Assembly (NCBI RefSeq): GCF_013337045.2
Contig: NZ_CP118259.1
Location: 1,736,001 to 1,800,000, forward strand
Source of the DNA: Agrobacterium vitis
GTDB taxonomy: Bacteria; Pseudomonadota; Alphaproteobacteria; Rhizobiales; Rhizobiaceae
Direction: 5' to 3'
DNA: 64,000 nucleotides
This document shows positions 59,266 through 64,000 of this stretch, in pieces. The stretch's first letter is position 1. Each line of letters opens with the position of its first letter. Below the pieces are notes generated by a model. The model ran no database searches, had not been told where the DNA came from, and saw only the letters and a list, made by a program, of their open reading frames with translations. A program made the position numbers and the translations under genes.

Positions 59266-59312
59266 CGGAATACCGGAAGCGATGAAATTAGCAAAAAGGG
59301 TGTCGGCTCGCT

Positions 59313-59705
59313 CTATGAACCGACACCAATTTCCACCAGACGGGTCAGGCAGGCCTCTTCGGCCTGATCCAGTTCGGCCAACGTCTCCTCGATATCCTTA
59401 CGCTTCTGGCGCAAATCGTCACGCTTTTCATCGATACGCTTCATCATCAGCTTCAATTGGCCAACCTCGCCCGGCGGCTGCTTATAGACATGGATGATTT
59501 CGCGAATATCTGCTACCGTAAAGCCGATGCGACGAGCGCGCAGAATTTCTTTCAGAAGATGGCGGTCGGCACCCCGGTAGACACGGGTACGGCCCTTGCG
59601 TTCCGGCTGGATCAACCCCTCATCCTCGTAGAAACGAAGAGTACGGGTCGAAACGCCGAATTCGCGGGTCAACTCGGTGATGCTGTAAGATTTTTTCAAG
59701 GCCAT
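59313..59705 (-). CDS. MerR-family transcriptional regulator
   Basis: 130 residues. N-terminal winged helix YSITELTREFGVSTRTLRFYEDEGLIQPERKGRTRVY is classic MerR; a dimerisation coiled coil follows (LMMKRIDEKRDDLRQKRKDIEETL). It has a single cysteine (in EEACLTRL), so not a metal sensor; closest in style to LiuR-like regulators of branched-chain amino acid or fatty acid degradation. A TTGAC-N6-GTCAA palindrome sits upstream. Confidence 0.88.
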   Translation of the reverse strand: MALKKSYSITELTREFGVSTRTLRFYEDEGLIQPERKGRTRVYRGADRHLLKEILRARRIGFTVADIREIIHVYKQPPGEVGQLKLMMKRIDEKRDDLRQKRKDIEETLAELDQAEEACLTRLVEIGVGS

Positions 59706-59743
59706 GGTGTTCCGTATCGCTCAAGTCGATAATCATATTAACT

Positions 59744-59759
59744 TTGACGTAAAAGTCAA
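59744..59759. promoter_or_regulatory. Likely operator of the MerR-type regulator
   Basis: TTGACGTAAAAGTCAA: inverted TTGAC/GTCAA arms separated by six bases, 39-54 bases upstream of the regulator start. The ACGTAAA core resembles the known LiuR motif. Autoregulation is the simplest reading. Confidence 0.55.
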
Positions 59760-59843
59760 TTTTTGTTCACCTCGCTGCCTCAAGCGGGGAACATCTCGCT
59801 GCTTTTACAGATTTTTCCAATTGCAGATGGGGTGTTCAAAGGC

Positions 59844-61259
59844 CTAGATCGCAAACCACCAGGTGGCCAGCCCGAGAAACGAAAAGAACCCGGTAATATC
59901 GGTGACGGTGGTCACGAAAACCGCCGAGGAAACCGCCGGGTCGGCACCGATCTTGTCCAGCAATAACGGAATGAGAATGCCAGCAATGGCAGCGGCCATC
60001 ATATTGATCAGCATGGCCGAGGCAATGATGCCGCCGATATTGGCATCATGGAACCAGAACCCGGCAATGACGCCGATCAAGATGCCGAAGATCACTCCGT
60101 TCAACAACCCGACGCCCGCTTCGCGTCTCACCACCCGCCAGGCATTGTGAATGTCGAGATTACGGGTGGCGAGCGCTCGCACCGTCACGGTCATGGTCTG
60201 CGATCCGGCATTGCCGCCCATGCCCGCCACAATCGGCATCAACACGGCCAGCGCGACGATCTGCTCAATGGTTGCCTCAAACAGCGAGATCACCGAAGCC
60301 GCCAAAAATGCGGTCAGCAGGTTGACCAGCAGCCATGGCACGCGCGAGCGGGAGGTCTCTGGAATGCTGTCCGACAATTCTTCATCGCCGACGCCGCCCA
60401 GGCGCATCAGGTCTTCCTCGGCCTCTTCCTGGATCACGTCAACCACGTCATCAATGGTCAGCACGCCCACCAGGCGTCCACCTTCATCGACCACGGCGGC
60501 GGAGAGAAGGTCGTATTGCTCGAAGAGCTGCGCCGCCTCTTCCTGGTCCATTTCGGCCGGGATCGGATGGTTGGTCTCGCGCATGATGGTTTCGATCTTC
60601 ACCTGTCGCTTGGTGCGCAGGATACGGTCGAGATCGACCACGCCCAGCAGCTTGAAGGTGGGATCGATGACGAAGATCTGAGTGAAGCTCTCGGGCAGAC
60701 CTTCTTCTTCGCGCATATAGTCGATGGTCTGGCCCACCGCCCAGAACGGCGGAACGGCCACGAATTCCGACTGCATACGCCGTCCGGCGGAGCTTTCCGG
60801 GTAATCCAGGGCGCGGCGCAACCGCACCCGCTCGGTAAACGGCAATTGCGCGAGGATCTCGTCGCGGTCTTCCTGGTCGAGGTCTTCGAGAATGTAGACC
60901 GCATCGTCCGAATCGAGATCGCCGATAGCTGCGGCGATCTGCTCGTTCGGCATCTGGTCGACGATCTGCAGACGGATGGCGTCATCCACCTCGGTCAGCG
61001 CCGTCATGTCGAAATCGTCACCCAGAAGGGTAATCAGCGCCAAACGCTGATCCGGCTGGATCGCTTCGATCAGGTCGCCCATTTCCGATTCGTGCAGATG
61101 CGCAACTTCCTTGCGCAGGAACAGCACATCGCGATCGGCAATAGCGGCACCGACCAGAGCGCGAAAATCGCTGCGGATCGAACCGTCCTCGTCGTAGATA
61201 TCGGCCTTTTCATCATCACGGAAATGACGCGGGCGTAGCTGTTCTTCAATATCACTCAT
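59844..61259 (-). CDS. mgtE: Magnesium transporter MgtE
   Basis: Dimeric, Mg2+-gated channel of the inner membrane. 471 residues in the standard order: helical N domain (~30-135, HLHESEMGDLIEAI), a CBS pair (~140-265, with LLGVVDLDRILR and LVGVLTIDDVVDVIQ), a plug helix, and a five-helix membrane domain from ~295 with the signature PIVAGMGGNAGSQTMTV and the late TTVTDITGFFSFLGLA containing the pore Asp. Start MSDIEEQLRPR. No M-box-like leader was seen in the 120 bases upstream. Confidence 0.95.
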   Translation of the reverse strand: MSDIEEQLRPRHFRDDEKADIYDEDGSIRSDFRALVGAAIADRDVLFLRKEVAHLHESEMGDLIEAIQPDQRLALITLLGDDFDMTALTEVDDAIRLQIVDQMPNEQIAAAIGDLDSDDAVYILEDLDQEDRDEILAQLPFTERVRLRRALDYPESSAGRRMQSEFVAVPPFWAVGQTIDYMREEEGLPESFTQIFVIDPTFKLLGVVDLDRILRTKRQVKIETIMRETNHPIPAEMDQEEAAQLFEQYDLLSAAVVDEGGRLVGVLTIDDVVDVIQEEAEEDLMRLGGVGDEELSDSIPETSRSRVPWLLVNLLTAFLAASVISLFEATIEQIVALAVLMPIVAGMGGNAGSQTMTVTVRALATRNLDIHNAWRVVRREAGVGLLNGVIFGILIGVIAGFWFHDANIGGIIASAMLINMMAAAIAGILIPLLLDKIGADPAVSSAVFVTTVTDITGFFSFLGLATWWFAI

Positions 61260-61380
61260 ACTCGCGCCCCGTTCGGTTCGCGGCAGCCTGCCGCAAACGA
61301 ATCCTGCATTTCACCGGATCAGCTTCACCATAAGTGCATGACAGTGACGATACATGCCACAAAAAACAGCAGGTTATCCG

Positions 61381-62352
61381 TCACAACAGGGCCAGCAGTA
61401 GCAAAATGCCAACACCGATGCGCCAGGCACCGTCAATCAGCAAAAGACCCCGCCGGATATCCGCACCACCAATGGCGCGTTGGCCCGCGGCATTCATCAT
61501 TGGCTCGTTGACCGCGTCTCCGGCATAAATACGCGGTCCCGCCAGCGCCACATCCAGCCCACCCGCCGCCGCTGCTTCCGGCCAACCGGAATTTGGCGAG
61601 CGATGCAGGCCGTGATCAGCCATCATCACCATGAAACATCTTTTGGCCGCCGCGATGCCCTTGCCAACGCCGGCAGCGCAGACGATCAATATGCCGGCAA
61701 GCCGGGCCGCAGGCCAATTGGCCAAATCGTCCAGCCGGGCAGAGGCCCAGCCGAACTGCAAGTAGCGCTCGGATTTATGGCCGATCATCGAATCGGCGGT
61801 GTTCAGCATTTTATAGGCAAGCAGACCCGGCAGGCCGAGCAGGCCATACCAGAAGGCAGGTGCCACCACCCCGTCGGCAAAGTTTTCCGCAAGGCTTTCC
61901 AGCGCAGCGCGCGCCACACCGGCCTCATCAAGCACATCGGGATCGCGCCCGACAATCATCGACACGGCCCGGCGACCACCGGCAAGCCCCTCATGCTGCA
62001 AGCCATCGGCGACGGCCTTCACATGGTCCAGCAGACTTTTCTGCGCCAAGAACACCGCCGTGACGGCAATTTCCAGCAGCATCCCGAGAAATCCAAGTGC
62101 CGCAAACAGGCGATGCAGCCCATATCCGACGCCAAGGCTTGCCAGCAGCAGAAGCACAATCGCCACAACGCCACCCGCCTTGCGTAGCGGATCGGCCAGA
62201 ACAGGCCGGTTCAGCAGCCATTCGAATGCGGCAATGCATTTGCCGAACAGCACGACCGGATGCGGCAGGCGCGCCCATAACCAGGGCGGATCGCCAACCA
62301 CGCGGTCAAGCACCAGCGCCAACAACAGGATAAGCAGATTTGCCTCCATCAT
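61381..62352 (-). CDS. cobD: Adenosylcobinamide-phosphate synthase
   Basis: CobD/CbiB; attaches the (R)-1-amino-2-propanol phosphate arm to adenosylcobyric acid. 323 residues, membrane protein with several helices. The family start LDRVVGDPPWLW-RLPHPVVLFG is clear, as are FADGVVAPAFWYGLLGLPGLLAYKMLNTADSMIGHK near residue 157. ATG 62352 overlaps the cobC stop (ATGA), so it is the last gene of a cobB-cobC-cobD unit. Confidence 0.94.
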   Translation of the reverse strand: MMEANLLILLLALVLDRVVGDPPWLWARLPHPVVLFGKCIAAFEWLLNRPVLADPLRKAGGVVAIVLLLLASLGVGYGLHRLFAALGFLGMLLEIAVTAVFLAQKSLLDHVKAVADGLQHEGLAGGRRAVSMIVGRDPDVLDEAGVARAALESLAENFADGVVAPAFWYGLLGLPGLLAYKMLNTADSMIGHKSERYLQFGWASARLDDLANWPAARLAGILIVCAAGVGKGIAAAKRCFMVMMADHGLHRSPNSGWPEAAAAGGLDVALAGPRIYAGDAVNEPMMNAAGQRAIGGADIRRGLLLIDGAWRIGVGILLLLALL

Positions 62353-63362
62353 GAGCGAAAAGCCTGCAAGGCGGCCAGAAGCCGCGCATCGGCGTCTTCG
62401 TCGGGCGTCAGACCGATCCGCAGCCAGCCCGGCGCATACTCAAAAATCCGGGTCAGGATATGCACGCGCGCCAGATGAGCATGCAAATTGGCCGCATCCG
62501 TGTGCTCCACAAGCGCAAACAGCGGCGTGCTACCGATAACCGTCAGACCTGACTGCGCCAAAACCGCATCAAGTGCTGCCTTACGGGCAACAATCTGAGT
62601 GCGAAGCGCATGGTGATCGGCACTGAACAGTTGGGTTGCCACCGACAAAGCTGGGCCGGATACCGCCCAGGGACCAAGCCAACAGGCAAAGCGGTCCAAC
62701 ATCACCTGATCGGCAATCACAAAGCCCAGCCTCAAGCCAGCCAGACCGAAGAATTTGCCGAAAGAGCGAAACAAGACCAGATTGGCGTGCTCAGCCACAA
62801 GCGGCGCAAGAGACTGCTCCGGCTGCGCATCGGCAAAGGCTTCGTCCACCAGCAAAAGACCGCCATCAACCGCCATGCGCTGCGCAACGGCGACCAATTC
62901 AGCTCGTCCAATCTGACGCCCGGTGGGATTGTTGGGGTTAACCACCACCGCCAATCCATGGGCGGATGTCATTGCCTCAAGACTGTCCACCGCATCGACA
63001 GAGATACCGGCCAGCGTGAGGCTGCGGGCATATTCCCCATAGGTGGGGCTGAGAATGGCGGCGCGCCTGCCTGCATCCATCAACTTCGGCAAAAGCTGGA
63101 TGACTGATTGCGTGCCGGGAACCGGTAGCGGCAGAACGGTGCCGCTGCGATAAAAATCCCGCGCCGCGAGACGGGCGGTGTCCTCGCGTTCGCGGTCCGG
63201 CAGACGGTGCCAGGCGCGGGCATCGATGGCGGGCAGATCCGGTGGACAGGGATTGATCCCGGTGGACAAGTCCAGCCAGTCTTCAACGCTCCCGCCATAA
63301 AGACGCGCTGCTGCCGCAAGGCCGCCGCCATGGGCAATGGTTTGGCCGGGCTGTACTGTCAT
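62349..63362 (-). CDS. cobC: Threonine-phosphate decarboxylase-like aminotransferase-fold enzyme CobC
   Basis: PLP enzyme that supplies the aminopropanol arm of B12. 337 residues, fold-type I aminotransferase: LDLSTGINPCPP near residue 32, VVVNPNNPTGRQ near 145, LVDEAFAD near 178 and the PLP-lysine in RSFGKFFGLAGLRLGF near residue 205. The start MTVQPGQTIAHGG at 63362 overlaps the cobB stop by ATGA; the frame opens much farther upstream inside cobB and is not real there. Overlaps cobD too. Confidence 0.93.
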   Translation of the reverse strand: MTVQPGQTIAHGGGLAAAARLYGGSVEDWLDLSTGINPCPPDLPAIDARAWHRLPDREREDTARLAARDFYRSGTVLPLPVPGTQSVIQLLPKLMDAGRRAAILSPTYGEYARSLTLAGISVDAVDSLEAMTSAHGLAVVVNPNNPTGRQIGRAELVAVAQRMAVDGGLLLVDEAFADAQPEQSLAPLVAEHANLVLFRSFGKFFGLAGLRLGFVIADQVMLDRFACWLGPWAVSGPALSVATQLFSADHHALRTQIVARKAALDAVLAQSGLTVIGSTPLFALVEHTDAANLHAHLARVHILTRIFEYAPGWLRIGLTPDEDADARLLAALQAFRS

Positions 63363-64000
63363 GCCCGGCTCTCGCCCGCACGGTCGATCAGATGCATATA
63401 GGAGCCAGCTACATTGGCGCGTCGCAATCCGACCTGCCCCAGGGAGACGCCCAGGGCATCCTCGGCGGCAAACAGCCGGTCTCCCTCGCCTTCCTCGATC
63501 ACGGTCGAATAATGAAACTCGTGGCCGGTCATGGCATGGGCAAAGAAATCTCCTGCCAATGGCCGCAAAAGCCGGTAGCCCAGATGGCGCTTTCGCGTGG
63601 CAAAGCTGGTTTTCAGCGGTAAAAGCCCCAGCATCGCATGGTCGGTTCCATCCGCGTCGGTCAACCCCTCGCCCAGCACCATATAGCCACCGCATTCCCC
63701 GTAAATCTTCACCGGCCCTGCCGCTGCTTTTTGCATAGCCGCCCGGAACCGTTGGGCATTGGCGATCCGCCCAGCATGAAGTTCGGGATAACCGCCGGGC
63801 AGATAGATCGCATCGGCATCATCTGCCGGGGCCTCATCCTGCAAGGGCGAAAAGAAGCTGATCTGCGCGCCCCGTCGCCGCCAGCCCAGCAGCATATGCT
63901 CATAGCAAAAGGCAAAAGCCTCATCTCGCGCCACGGCGATATGGCGACCAAGCGGCGCAAGCCGGGCAATATTGGCATCCGAGACCGGATCAGGGCTGCG
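63359..64000 (-). CDS. cobB: Cobyrinic acid a,c-diamide synthase, C-terminal part
   Basis: The gene runs off the right edge; 213 residues are visible. They hold the glutamine amidotransferase domain: FSPLQDEAPADDADAIYLPGGYPE, then the nucleophile Cys in YGECGGYMVLGEGL, and a C-terminal HEFHYS with catalytic His. CobB amidates hydrogenobyrinic acid (or its cobalt form) at positions a and c. The frame is open from the right edge, so the GTG at 63934 is internal. First visible gene of cobB-cobC-cobD. Confidence 0.93.
   Translation of the reverse strand, partial: RSPDPVSDANIARLAPLGRHIAVARDEAFAFCYEHMLLGWRRRGAQISFFSPLQDEAPADDADAIYLPGGYPELHAGRIANAQRFRAAMQKAAAGPVKIYGECGGYMVLGEGLTDADGTDHAMLGLLPLKTSFATRKRHLGYRLLRPLAGDFFAHAMTGHEFHYSTVIEEGEGDRLFAAEDALGVSLGQVGLRRANVAGSYMHLIDRAGESRA

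Noticed and set aside
60048..61238. 396-codon plus-strand frame opposite mgtE
   Set aside because: Shadow of mgtE codon bias; His/Gln/Arg-rich text without motifs.
61260..61380. Mg2+ riboswitch before mgtE
   Set aside because: Only 120 bases and no long paired leader or terminator-like structure seen.

Overview
The window looks like chromosomal DNA of a member of the Rhizobiaceae (Hyphomicrobiales, Alphaproteobacteria), probably of the Agrobacterium/Allorhizobium/Rhizobium group. The reasons are the protein sequences of the core genes (alaS, recA, lexA, gltA, trpDC, a B12-dependent nrdJ), direct-repeat SOS operators with 7-base spacing upstream of recA and lexA, cobB/cobC/cobD/cobQ of the aerobic cobalamin route, and intergenic palindromic mosaics resembling the Rhizobium RIME type. 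The species is not determined. I see no insertion sequence, prophage, CRISPR array, rRNA or replication origin.

Layout. 1-4.1 kb: tail of an unknown gene, then alaS and recA (minus strand). 4.4-10.4 kb: psuK-psuG (pseudouridine breakdown), lexA with its SOS operators, and a long comEC whose end overlaps lexA tail to tail. 10.7-19.9 kb: gltA with a terminator; a tight ppiD-like/trpD/trpC/moaC/moeA run with stop/start overlaps; a PAP2 phosphatase; cobQ. 20.4-23.7 kb: a betaine-type ABC transporter (binding protein, strong hairpin, permease, ATPase, terminator). 23.7-34 kb is more accessory: a glycosyltransferase, a possible hidden zinc-ribbon small gene, a TPR/GT41 SPINDLY-like glycosyltransferase, a phosphodiester glycosidase-like protein, small secreted proteins, a formyltransferase-fold protein, a cytochrome P450 with a LysR regulator, two DUF1127-like small proteins and a GlxA/AraC regulator.

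34.1-39.1 kb is the most unusual part. Behind a 106-base inverted repeat lies a five-gene run: GT-A-like protein, GDPD-like protein, HAD phosphatase, a tandem double nucleotidyltransferase and a third single nucleotidyltransferase. It reads as an undescribed pathway that makes and transfers a nucleotide-activated (phospho)sugar or polyol. 39.3-44.3 kb: a second-type signal peptidase I and nrdJ, with a near-perfect NrdR box upstream of nrdJ. 44.9-54 kb: two chemoreceptors, a CheW, a LysE exporter, gpt, a universal stress protein, a CinA-type protein and tRNA-Leu(UAA), with RIME-like repeats between them. 54.5-64 kb: DUF1489, sdaA (with an orphan terminator in its upstream region), DUF599, an HGSNAT-like acyltransferase, an ICMT-like methyltransferase, MerR, mgtE and the cobD-cobC-cobB operon running off the right edge.

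Functional links: CobB, CobC, CobD and CobQ make adenosylcobalamin, which NrdJ needs to make deoxyribonucleotides; RecA and LexA form the SOS switch; MoaC, MoeA and the CinA-type protein share molybdopterin-related folds; the two chemoreceptors and CheW belong to chemotaxis signalling.
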